NCBI GenBank assembly: GCA_947456005.1
Contig: CANGRP010000075.1
Coordinates: 1-10,214, forward strand
DNA: 10,214 bases
From: Caulobacteraceae bacterium
GTDB lineage: Bacteria; Pseudomonadota; Alphaproteobacteria; Caulobacterales; Caulobacteraceae
Direction of reading: 5' to 3'
Below the pieces are notes generated by a model that worked only from the letters and a program-made list of their open reading frames with translations, searched no databases and had not been told where the DNA came from. The position numbers and the translations under genes were made by a program. Shown here piece by piece: positions 1 to 6,188 of this stretch; the stretch's first letter is position 1, and every line of letters starts with the position of its first letter.

Positions 1-146
1 ACGGAGCCTCCATGTCCAGCGAGTACAACAGCCGCCTGCTGGTGCCGGAGGTTCTGGTCCGGGGCGCGGACTGGGCGGTGGTCCGGCCAAGGCCGACCTA
101 TGAAGAGATGCTGGCGCGGGAATCCCGCCCGACCTGGCTGGACTAA
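1..146 (+). CDS. lysA: Diaminopimelate decarboxylase, C-terminal end (partial)
   Basis: Only the last 47 codons are present (reading frame begins at base 3, stop TAA at 144-146); the gene enters from the left edge. The peptide carries the block GASMSSEYNSR followed by LLVPEVLV, which matches the conserved C-terminal segment of alphaproteobacterial LysA (typically GAYGxxMSSxYNSRPLVPEVLV) and ends in the usual RPTYEEML...PTWLD-like tail. LysA is a cytoplasmic PLP enzyme that decarboxylates meso-diaminopimelate to L-lysine, the last step of lysine synthesis. The catalytic Lys and Cys lie outside the window, so activity cannot be judged. The ATG at 12 is an internal methionine, not a start. The stop codon overlaps that of the convergent phosphoribosyltransferase gene by 4 bp (CTAA at 143-146). 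Identification is from motif memory over a short stretch. Confidence 0.8.
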   Translation, partial: GASMSSEYNSRLLVPEVLVRGADWAVVRPRPTYEEMLARESRPTWLD

Positions 147-679
147 GCCCCCGGAAGGGCGCCGATCCAGGGCAGGGTCCGGTAGGCGCCGGCGGCGTCC
201 ATGCCATATCCCACCAGGAATCGGTCCGGCGCCGTCCAGGCGAAGGCGTCGGGCGGGCGCCGGTCCGGCCGGGGAGAGGGCTTGAGGGCGAAGACGGCGG
301 TGAGGACCTCGGACGCGCCCGCCGCCAGCAGGAGCCGCCGGGCCGCTTCGAGGGACAGGCCAGACTCCAGGACATCATCGACGACCAGGACCTGCCGGCC
401 CGTGACCGGACGCCTCAGCCCGGCCAGGACCGTGGTGGTTCCTGAGTGCCGGGTCCGGTCGCCGTAGGCGGTCAGCCAGATCGCATCAAAGGCCAGGGGA
501 CGCCCCTGTCGCGCCAGGGCGCGGGTCAGGTCGGCCGCGAACCAGAGCCCGCCTGTCAGCAGGCAGACCACGACGGCGTCAGACGACAGGCGCGGGGCCA
601 GCCGGAGCGAAAGCGACTCGACTGCGTTCGCGACCTCGGACTCCGACAGCAGGGGTTCCGGCCCCTTGGCCTCAGTCAT
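143..679 (-). CDS. hpt: Hypoxanthine-type phosphoribosyltransferase
   Basis: A 178-residue type I phosphoribosyltransferase, the usual length for HPRT, probably converting hypoxanthine or guanine plus PRPP to the nucleotide in purine salvage. Loop I is visible as LLTGGLWFAADL (residues 40-51). The PRPP-binding motif is VLVVDDVLESGLSL (97-110), with D101-D102 in place of the ribose-binding acidic pair. The C-terminal PDRFLVGYGMDAAGAYRTLP (151-170) resembles the HPRT segment that holds the purine ring. Oddities: the position of the usual catalytic aspartate (VEDIIDTG in classical HPRT) is Glu105, and the following Thr is Ser106. The ATG at 679 is chosen because it gives a family-like N-terminus; its first bases overlap the upstream gene's stop as ATGACTGA (8-bp overlap), so the two genes are probably coupled. 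The open frame continues upstream to 838, but that extension is a proline/arginine-rich shadow of the neighbouring gene. Purine specificity is inferred from the family. Confidence 0.82.
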   Translation of the reverse strand: MTEAKGPEPLLSESEVANAVESLSLRLAPRLSSDAVVVCLLTGGLWFAADLTRALARQGRPLAFDAIWLTAYGDRTRHSGTTTVLAGLRRPVTGRQVLVVDDVLESGLSLEAARRLLLAAGASEVLTAVFALKPSPRPDRRPPDAFAWTAPDRFLVGYGMDAAGAYRTLPWIGALPGA

Positions 680-1529
680 GACCCGTGGCCGCGGCGTGCG
701 GTTTCGGGTCAGCACCCCCGGCGGGCGCGGGTGGGACGGGCGCGTCCTTGGCCGGCGCCGGGGCGGCTGTCGAGGAGGGAGCGGCGGCCTTGCCAGGCTC
801 GGCGGCCTGGGAGACGAAGGCCAGGGCGGCGCTCGCAACCCCCGGAGGCGGGTTCTTCACAATGACCGAGAAGTACCGGCTCTCAAGGGCCGGCAGAACC
901 TCCACCGGCCGGGACACCAACCGGGACAGGGGCGCACCGCTGGAGTCGACCAGAGTGATCTGGAGCGGCGCCGCCGGGGTCGGGTGATCGCGCTCATTGC
1001 GGATCTGGCCGGAGATCCCCAGCACCGCCTGCCCGTTCTGCACGGCCGGCGTGAGACGCACCCGCTCGATCACCAGGCCAACCCCGTTCACTGACATGCC
1101 GGCGGCTGCGTAGATCGCCGCGGTCTTTGGCCAGAGTTGGACGACCTGGTTCCGGAAGAGGGCGACCCCCAGGGCGAGAAGGGCGAGAAGGCCGGCGAGG
1201 CCAGCCCAGACAAGGCGCGGCGGAGGCCCGCGCCGGGCCGCCTTGCGGGGCGCCGGCGGGATCACCGGGTCAATTTGAAGGAAGGAGTCTTCGATGGCCG
1301 GCGGCTCAGGGTCCGGCTCGGGCAAAGGCTGGGGCGGCGGCGGCGGCGGTGGAGGCGGCGGCGGGGGCGAAGCTTCGCGGGGCGCCGGGGTTGATGCGCT
1401 GCGACCATCCTTGGGATAGGCGACCCACTTGTGGCCACAGGTCACGCAACGCACGGTGCGACCCGAGACCGGGACATCCCCGGCCTTCACAGTGTAGCGG
1501 GACGTGCATTTCGGGCAGGTCAGGATCAT
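672..1529 (-). CDS. MJ0042-type zinc-ribbon, single-pass membrane protein (DUF3426-like)
   Basis: A 285-residue protein. Residues 1-36 form an MJ0042 zinc ribbon with the CPKC pair (C5, C8) and the CVTC pair (C28, C31), the likely Zn ligands. Next come a charged/proline-rich linker with twelve consecutive prolines (55-66) and then PEPDPEP, a basic patch (RKAARRGPPPR, 95-105), one membrane helix (about 106-125), and a C-terminal domain (about 145-245) resembling DUF3426, with the typical V-NGQAVLGISGQIRN and late YFSVIVKNPP segments. The tail (246-285) is low-complexity Ala/Pro. The arrangement predicts a cytoplasmic zinc ribbon and a periplasmic DUF3426 domain. The function of this family is not established; Caulobacterales and other alphaproteobacteria often carry such a gene beside ftsE. 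The start at 1529 is chosen because MILTCPKC is the normal family N-terminus; there is no good Shine-Dalgarno upstream. It is the first gene of a leftward operon with the phosphoribosyltransferase. Confidence 0.83.
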   Translation of the reverse strand: MILTCPKCTSRYTVKAGDVPVSGRTVRCVTCGHKWVAYPKDGRSASTPAPREASPPPPPPPPPPPPQPLPEPDPEPPAIEDSFLQIDPVIPPAPRKAARRGPPPRLVWAGLAGLLALLALGVALFRNQVVQLWPKTAAIYAAAGMSVNGVGLVIERVRLTPAVQNGQAVLGISGQIRNERDHPTPAAPLQITLVDSSGAPLSRLVSRPVEVLPALESRYFSVIVKNPPPGVASAALAFVSQAAEPGKAAAPSSTAAPAPAKDAPVPPAPAGGADPKPHAAATGHD

Positions 1530-1706
1530 GAGTGTGTGGACCAGGCCGTCGACTTTCGCCCCTCTTCGGAGCTTAGGGGAGAAAAATACCACTCTAAGGT
1601 TAACAGATCACAGCCATCCGGCGGAGGTCCGGCGACGGGAACCCGGGCTGCACGAGACCTGACGCCCTGTGCTAGAGTAAACCGACTAGCGACCCCTGAC
1701 CCCTGC
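1530..1706. promoter_or_regulatory. Divergent promoter region between the zinc-ribbon operon and ftsE operon
   Basis: This 177-bp non-coding gap lies between two divergent start codons and must hold promoters for both operons. It contains the lowest-G+C patch nearby (about 1574-1610). Seen in it: GGTTAAC at 1598-1604 (TTAACC on the - strand, resembling a CtrA half-site but without a second TTAA at the expected spacing), GTCGAC at 1548-1553, and TATTTTT on the - strand (about 1588-1582) as a possible -10 for the leftward operon. These are short matches that could be chance. No Shine-Dalgarno is evident before either start codon. Confidence 0.55.
1670..1678 (+). promoter_or_regulatory. Possible extended -10 element for the ftsE operon
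   Basis: TGCTAGAGT (TGN followed by TAGAGT) resembles an extended -10 and also partly matches the GCTANAWC -10 described for Caulobacter sigma-73 promoters. It would place transcription start about 20-25 bp before the ftsE ATG. The -35 side is weak: TGCACG lies 18 bp upstream at 1649-1654. This is a tentative call by eye. Confidence 0.28.
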
Positions 1707-2411
1707 ATGGACACCTTGCCCGACGCCATTGCACAGCAAAGGACCTCCACCGCCCTGCGACTGAGCGGGGTGGCCGCGCCGCGCCGCGCCGGGACGCCCG
1801 GACTGGAGAACCTTGACCTTGAGCTGGCCCAGGGCGACTTCCTGCTGGTGCATGGAGACGCCGGGGCGGGAAAGAGCCTCCTGATGGGCCTGGCGGGGCT
1901 GAGCCTCAAGCCGGCTGCAGGGAGGGTCGAGGTCCTCGGCCTGAATCCATGGCGGCTCTCCGCCTCGGGCCGGTCGCGGCTGCGGCGCCGCCTGGGACTG
2001 GTCTTCCAGGACCTCAACCTGATCGATGACATGACCGTCTTCGAGAACGCCGCCCTGCCCCTGCGAATCGCCGGCGCCCGGTCGGACGCCTACAAGAAGG
2101 ATGTCGCCGAACTGCTGGACTGGATCGGGCTCGGGGACAGGGCTGGCGCCCGCCCGCAGGACCTGGACCACGACCAACGCCAGCGGCTTGCAGTGGCCAG
2201 GGCCGTGGCCGCGCGGCCAGAGATCATCCTGGCGGATGAGCCCGTAGGCTGGATGGGTCCCGAGGCGGCGGGCCGGGTCCTGCGGCTTCTCCTGCAGCTC
2301 AACCGCCAGGGGGTGACCCTGGTGCTCGCGAGCCGCAACCCCGACCTCGCGCCCGCATCCCGCCGCCTGGAGCTGGTCGGGGGCCGCGCCCTGCCGGAGA
2401 TTCGGACATGA
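1707..2411 (+). CDS. ftsE: FtsE-like ABC ATPase with degenerate catalytic motifs
   Basis: A 234-residue ABC nucleotide-binding subunit, the normal FtsE length. It is identified by its fold motifs and by its overlapping partner FtsX. FtsEX is a division-associated inner-membrane complex that controls cell-wall hydrolysis and, in Caulobacter, supports Z-ring organisation and septation. Walker A is intact (GDAGAGKS, 50-57), as are the Q-loop (Q101 in VFQDLNLIDDMT) and Walker B (EIILADEP, 172-179, with E178). Three other elements depart from consensus. The LSGGQ signature reads LDHDQ (153-157). The D-loop after Walker B reads GWMGP (181-185) without its Asp. The H-loop is LASRNPD, with R210 where the switch His is expected. 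ATP binding therefore looks possible, but hydrolysis may be weakened or altered. The ATG at 1707 gives the family-like N-terminus, although no Shine-Dalgarno precedes it. The stop overlaps the ftsX start (ATGA, 2408-2411). Confidence 0.85.
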   Translation: MDTLPDAIAQQRTSTALRLSGVAAPRRAGTPGLENLDLELAQGDFLLVHGDAGAGKSLLMGLAGLSLKPAAGRVEVLGLNPWRLSASGRSRLRRRLGLVFQDLNLIDDMTVFENAALPLRIAGARSDAYKKDVAELLDWIGLGDRAGARPQDLDHDQRQRLAVARAVAARPEIILADEPVGWMGPEAAGRVLRLLLQLNRQGVTLVLASRNPDLAPASRRLELVGGRALPEIRT

Positions 2412-3250
2412 CCCGGCGTCGCGGGCTGCGCCTGTCCGTCCTGCTGGTCGCAGCGGCCTTCACCGCTCTCGCCGGCCTCATCGGCCAGGCCGGGTTGGCG
2501 GCCCTTGACCGCACCGAGGGGTGGCAGGCTCGGCTGGGCGGCGAGATGACGGTGGCCATCCGGGCCACAGAGCCCGCGGCCGTCGCCGACGCCTCCGTGG
2601 TGCGCGCCACAGAAATCCTCGCCGGGACGGAGGGCGTCGCCGAGGTTCGCGCCCTTGAGCGGTCGCGGGTGGCGGAGTTGCTGGCGCCCTGGACGGCCGG
2701 AGCCCGGGGACCGGACCTGGCGATCCTGCCCCGTCTCATCGCCGTGGAGATGGACCCGCGGAAGCCTGCTCGCCGGCAGGACCTCGCCGAGGCGCTGAAT
2801 GCGGCGGGCATCGACGCCGTGGTGGACGATCACCAGGGTTGGCGACGAACGGCGGCGGACTTCCGGCAGGGCGCCGCCCTCCTCCTCGTCGCCGGCCTGA
2901 TGGTTTGCGCCACCGGACTGGCCGCCATCGGCGCCTTCGCCGCCGACCGGGACATGTCGCTCCGACGCTCAGCCCTGCGGACCCGGATCCAGCTGGGCGA
3001 CACGCCCCTGGCCTGTTTCCGGTCGGGGGTCTGGCCGAGCGCGCGAGACCTGGTGATCGGGGTGCTGGCCGGGGGATTGGCGGCGGTCGCGCTGGGGGTC
3101 CTGTCCGGACTGGCGGCGCCCGGGACCTCACCCACAGGCCTCGCCGCCCTGGCGGTTCACCTGACCGTCCTTGTGGCGGGGGCGAGCCTGGTGGCCCTCG
3201 TCTGCGCCTTCGCCACTGCAGCGCGCAAGATCCGGGAGCTGGGGCCTTGA
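2408..3250 (+). CDS. ftsX: FtsX-like permease subunit
   Basis: A 280-residue membrane protein with the FtsX layout. There is a short cytoplasmic N-terminus (MTRRRGLR), TM1 (about 9-31), an extracytoplasmic domain (about 35-150), then TM2 (about 155-179), TM3 (about 213-236) and TM4 (about 243-268). The cytoplasmic loop between TM2 and TM3 holds LRTRIQLGDTPLACF (190-204), corresponding to the conserved LKLVGATxxFI region of FtsX. FtsX couples cytoplasmic FtsE to periplasmic regulation of peptidoglycan hydrolases during division. It overlaps ftsE by 4 bp (ATGA) and ydcF by 4 bp (TTGA at 3247-3250), so the genes are probably translationally coupled. Sequence similarity to FtsX is modest by eye; the call rests on topology, length, the loop motif and the coupling to ftsE. 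Confidence 0.83.
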   Translation: MTRRRGLRLSVLLVAAAFTALAGLIGQAGLAALDRTEGWQARLGGEMTVAIRATEPAAVADASVVRATEILAGTEGVAEVRALERSRVAELLAPWTAGARGPDLAILPRLIAVEMDPRKPARRQDLAEALNAAGIDAVVDDHQGWRRTAADFRQGAALLLVAGLMVCATGLAAIGAFAADRDMSLRRSALRTRIQLGDTPLACFRSGVWPSARDLVIGVLAGGLAAVALGVLSGLAAPGTSPTGLAALAVHLTVLVAGASLVALVCAFATAARKIRELGP

Positions 3251-3864
3251 GATTGCTGGCGGTGCTCGTCGTGATCGGGCTGATCTGGACGGCAGGCCTC
3301 TTCGCCTTCGCTGACCGGGTGAGCCGACTGACACCCGCGCCCCTGCCGGAGGCGGCGGACGGGGTGGTGGTGCTCACGGGCGCGGGCTCGAACGCCCGGC
3401 TGGATGCGGGCATGGCCGTCCTGGAGGCGGGCCTGGCCCGCCGGCTGCTGGTCTCGGGCGTCAACCGCGAGGCGAGCCGGGAGGATATCCGTGTCGTCAG
3501 CAAGGCTGCACGGCGGCTTTATGACTGCTGCGTCGACCTGGGCTTTACCGCCGCCAACACCCTGGGAAACGCCAGAGAGACGGCCGAATGGGCCAGGACC
3601 ATGCGGTTTCAGAGCCTGATCATCGTGACGGCCGACTATCACATGCCCCGGGCGATGCTGGAATTGAAGACCGCGCTGCCGGAGCTGGAGCTGCGCTCCT
3701 ACGCCGCCGCCACCCCCGCCCTGGACGCGCGGCGTTGGCGCGAGACCCGCGGAGGCGCCCGATTGATGATCCGTGAGTACTCGAAGTACATGACCGTCCT
3801 GGCCCGGGAGACCCTCCGCAGCCTGAAACCTGCGGGCGAACTCCCGCGGAAGGAGCCGACTTGA
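3247..3864 (+). CDS. YdcF-like protein (DUF218), membrane-anchored
   Basis: A 205-residue protein. An N-terminal hydrophobic helix (about 3-22) is followed by a DUF218 domain with the expected blocks: DGVVVLTGAGSNARLDAGM (38-56), RLLVSGVN (66-73), ANTLGNARETAEWA (103-116) and SLIIVTADYHMPRA (123-136). Family members such as E. coli YdcF, ElyC and SanA are tied to envelope integrity and peptidoglycan or lipid-carrier metabolism, but their biochemical role is not firmly settled. A TTG start at 3247 is chosen. It overlaps the ftsX stop as TTGA, is preceded by GGGAG (3234-3238) at about 8 bp, and begins just before the hydrophobic anchor. A second TTG two codons on (3253) is an alternative. The gene ends in another TTGA overlap with plsC (3861-3864). 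Confidence 0.85.
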   Translation: MRLLAVLVVIGLIWTAGLFAFADRVSRLTPAPLPEAADGVVVLTGAGSNARLDAGMAVLEAGLARRLLVSGVNREASREDIRVVSKAARRLYDCCVDLGFTAANTLGNARETAEWARTMRFQSLIIVTADYHMPRAMLELKTALPELELRSYAAATPALDARRWRETRGGARLMIREYSKYMTVLARETLRSLKPAGELPRKEPT

Positions 3865-4577
3865 TCCTTCTCCGCTCATTCCTCTTCGCGATCGTCTTTT
3901 ACGCCTGGTCTGTCGCCTGTGCGATCGCCATGGTTCCCATGCTGGCCGCCCCGCGGAGCTGGCTCCTGGTTGGCATGCGGTTCTGGAGCCGATCGTTGAA
4001 CGTCCTCCTGAAGGTGATCTGCGGGATCCGGGTCGAGATCCGGGGTCAGGAGCATGTGCCCTCCGCCGACGCCCTGATCGCCTCCAAGCACCAGACCATG
4101 TTTGACGTCTTCGTCCAGTTCGGCGTCCTGAAGGGATCCCTGTTCGTCTTCAAGAAGGAGCTGCTGATCATCCCGATCTTCGGTTGGATCGCCCTCAAGA
4201 TCGGCTCGATCGTCGTCGACCGGCAGGGGCAGGCGACCGCCCTGCGCGACATGGTTCGGCGGGCCCAGGAACAGTTCCGGCTCGGCGACCGCCAGCTCGT
4301 GATCTTCCCTGAGGGCACCCGCAAGGCGCCGGGCGCGCCGCCTGACTACAAGCCGGGCGTGGCCGGTCTCTACCGCGAGCTTGGCGTCCCAGTGCACCCC
4401 GTGGCCACGAATGCGGGGGTTCATTGGCCCGCGCACGGGTTCCTGCGGCGCCCCGGCGTGATCGTCTATCAGTACCTGGAGCCCATCCCGCCTGGCCTGA
4501 AGCGGGCCGAGTTCATGCGCCTGCTGGAGGAGCGGATCGAGACCGCCTCCAACCGGCTGCTGGCCGAGGGCCTCTAG
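3861..4577 (+). CDS. plsC: 1-acyl-sn-glycerol-3-phosphate acyltransferase (PlsC family)
   Basis: A 238-residue acyltransferase that would transfer an acyl chain to lysophosphatidate to form phosphatidate at the inner membrane. The catalytic HX4D motif is H77-QTMF-D82, and the substrate-binding block is FPEGTR (149-154). The intervening FKKELLIIPIFGWIALKIGSIVVDR contains the typical KKEL...P.FGW segment. The N-terminal hydrophobic stretch (about 5-30) would anchor it to the membrane. Translation starts at TTG 3861, inside the ydcF stop (TTGA), with AGGAG at 3851-3855 as the ribosome site. It is the last gene of the ftsE operon. Its stop TAG (4575-4577) shares a palindromic CTAG with the stop of the convergent chaC-like gene, leaving no room for a separate terminator. 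Acyl-donor and lysolipid preference cannot be read from the sequence. Confidence 0.92.
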   Translation: MILLRSFLFAIVFYAWSVACAIAMVPMLAAPRSWLLVGMRFWSRSLNVLLKVICGIRVEIRGQEHVPSADALIASKHQTMFDVFVQFGVLKGSLFVFKKELLIIPIFGWIALKIGSIVVDRQGQATALRDMVRRAQEQFRLGDRQLVIFPEGTRKAPGAPPDYKPGVAGLYRELGVPVHPVATNAGVHWPAHGFLRRPGVIVYQYLEPIPPGLKRAEFMRLLEERIETASNRLLAEGL

Positions 4578-5107
4578 CCGGGTTCCAGTTCCGCCACCCG
4601 GGCGAGGAGACGCTCCATCCCCCGGTCCCGGATCCCGGCCTCTCGCAGGTGCGCCACGAGGTCAGACAGATAGTCGATATTCCGCCCGGACAGGCCGCGC
4701 GCGCCGGCGATGAGGCCGGCCTGCACCTCGGACGGGAGGCTCCCCGCCCACTGGGGGTGTTTGGTATCGGACAGGAAGGTCAGGCAGGGCGTCGTGTCAC
4801 CGGAATCCAGCCGGACCCGGACCTCCGCTTCCACATAGGTCTCCGTTGGCTGCTCGCGCTCGCGCAGGTAGGCCTGGACTTCCGGCCAGAGACCGGCGGT
4901 CACACGATAGGCGATCCCGCGCACGGAGCCGCCGGGCGTCAGGCCAAGGACCAGGCCCGGCCGCTCGGGCGTCCCGCGGTGATGGACGGAATAGATGCAG
5001 AAGGCGCGGCGTCGACCCTGTAGTATGGCCGGGCGGCGTTCGGCCCATGCAAAGCCTGGACGCCACATCAAGGACCCGTAACCGAAGACCCACCGATCCG
5101 CCGACAT
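4574..5107 (-). CDS. chaC: Gamma-glutamylcyclotransferase (ChaC family)
   Basis: A 177-residue protein, the size of the ChaC2-type enzymes, which degrade glutathione to 5-oxoproline and Cys-Gly in the cytosol. It shows the family's VFGYGSLMWRPGF block (residues 7-19; the YGSL loop binds the gamma-glutamyl group), RRRAFCIYSVHHRGTPERPG (32-51) and LGLTPGGSVRGIAYRV (54-69). It also has the YLREREQPTETY segment (80-91), in which E85 aligns with the catalytic glutamate of the yLxxREx motif. The C-terminal ARGLSGRNIDYL (136-147) is also typical. The ATG at 5107 is chosen because MSADRWVFGYGSL starts the domain directly; ribosome-site support is weak. An in-frame ATG at 5146 would add 13 residues and run past the opposite gene's possible starts. 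It converges on plsC and diverges from the DUF2125 gene. Confidence 0.88.
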   Translation of the reverse strand: MSADRWVFGYGSLMWRPGFAWAERRPAILQGRRRAFCIYSVHHRGTPERPGLVLGLTPGGSVRGIAYRVTAGLWPEVQAYLREREQPTETYVEAEVRVRLDSGDTTPCLTFLSDTKHPQWAGSLPSEVQAGLIAGARGLSGRNIDYLSDLVAHLREAGIRDRGMERLLARVAELEPG

Positions 5108-5144
5108 CGCCGACCCAATGCCCTCTTCCACATCTCCCGACTCC

Positions 5145-6143
5145 ATGCCCCAGGCGCCCGGCGCGCGTAAACCCCGACGGCTCGGCCTCTGGATGCCCAT
5201 CGGTATCGCAGGGATCCTGGCGGCGGCCTGGAGCGCAGGCTGGCTGCTCGCGGCGCGGGAAGTGGAGCGCCGCCTTGACGCGGGCGTCCTCGCTCTCGCC
5301 TCGGGCGGCGTCGCCGTCGAGTGGTCCGGAAGGCGGCTGTACGGCTATCCCTTCCGCCTCAACCTGGACCTCGCGGACCTGAGGGTGGACGGCGGCGCCT
5401 GGGCGGTCCGGATTCCGCGGTTCGAAGCCCAGGCCTTTCTCCATGCCCCCCGGTCCTGGCTGGCGGCGGCGCCGGAGGGACTGACGGTCTTCAGGCCAGA
5501 AGGCGGGGGGCTTGAGGTGCGGGGCCAACGCCTGTTGTCCAGCCTTGTCCTGCCCAGGACCGGTCCGCTTCGCCTCTCCGCAGAGGGGCTGAACCTGTCC
5601 TTTGCCCCAACGCCCGGCGCCCGCGCCTTCGCCCTGGCCTCGGCGGGGCGGCTGGAGTTCCACCTGCGGCCGGGCCCGGACGATCGCGCAGCGGTCTTCC
5701 TGCGCCTGGAGGAGGGCGCGCCTACCCCTGGCCGGCTGTTTGCTGACCTCGGGAGCGGGGGGGGCGTCTCGGCGGCGATGGACGCCCGCCTTGACCACAC
5801 CTCCGCCCTGAGGGGCGGGACCCTCGCCCAGGCCCTGGCCGCCTGGGGTGCGGCCGGTGGACAGCTTGACCTGAACGAGGCGGGCCTGACCGCCGGAAAA
5901 ACCCGGTTGTCCCTGGCGACCAAGGGCCTGCGGGCCGGCGCCGACGGACAGCTTGAGGGCCGGGTGACGGTCACGGCGGCGAGGGTTCCCGCCCTTCTGA
6001 CCGCCCTGGCGCGGCAGGGCGTCATGTCGCCGACGGAGGCCGCCGGCGGCATCGCAGCCGCCCTCATGCTCGGCAAGAATCGCGGAGACGATGTCCGCCT
6101 CGACCTCGAGATCTCCGGAGGCGAGGTCCGGGTCGCCGGCTAG
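5145..6143 (+). CDS. DUF2125 family membrane-anchored periplasmic protein
   Basis: A 332-residue protein from this start. A basic N-terminus (RKPRR) precedes one membrane helix (about 17-37), and a long extracytoplasmic domain follows. The domain carries the pattern seen in alphaproteobacterial DUF2125 proteins: WSGRRLYGYPFRLNLDLADLRV (split around 60-81), repeated beta-strand-like LRLSAEGLNLSF and GQLDLNEAGLTAGKTRLSLATKGLRAGADGQLEG segments, and a terminal LDLEISGGEVRV. It has no catalytic motif that I recognise, and the family function is unknown. An in-frame ATG at 5118 would add nine residues (MPSSTSPDS). Neither start has a convincing Shine-Dalgarno, so the choice of 5145 is uncertain. 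The gene diverges from chaC with only 37 bp between chosen starts, and converges on the monooxygenase gene across a 45-bp gap in which I see no clear terminator. Confidence 0.75.
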   Translation: MPQAPGARKPRRLGLWMPIGIAGILAAAWSAGWLLAAREVERRLDAGVLALASGGVAVEWSGRRLYGYPFRLNLDLADLRVDGGAWAVRIPRFEAQAFLHAPRSWLAAAPEGLTVFRPEGGGLEVRGQRLLSSLVLPRTGPLRLSAEGLNLSFAPTPGARAFALASAGRLEFHLRPGPDDRAAVFLRLEEGAPTPGRLFADLGSGGGVSAAMDARLDHTSALRGGTLAQALAAWGAAGGQLDLNEAGLTAGKTRLSLATKGLRAGADGQLEGRVTVTAARVPALLTALARQGVMSPTEAAGGIAAALMLGKNRGDDVRLDLEISGGEVRVAG

Positions 6144-6188
6144 TTCATGTTCCGACCGGTGGAAACCGTTTATCGGGTCGAAGCAGGA

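Noticed and set aside
672..838. N-terminal extension of the phosphoribosyltransferase up to base 838
   Set aside because: The extra residues are Pro/Arg-rich, lie wholly within the upstream zinc-ribbon gene's coding sequence, and have no counterpart in the HPRT family; the ATG at 679 overlaps the upstream stop as expected for coupling.
1598..1604. CtrA-type binding site in the ftsE promoter region
   Set aside because: Only one TTAA half-site is present and no second one at the 7-bp spacing; noted within the intergenic region but not called as a site.
4797..5798. 333-codon - strand frame spanning chaC and the DUF2125 gene
   Set aside because: It crosses two well-supported genes in another frame, and its translation is Arg/Pro/Gly-rich with no domain.
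6144..6188. Possible bidirectional terminator between the DUF2125 and monooxygenase genes
   Set aside because: Only a 5-bp pairing (CGACC with GGTCG) with a long loop and no T-run on either strand; too weak to call.
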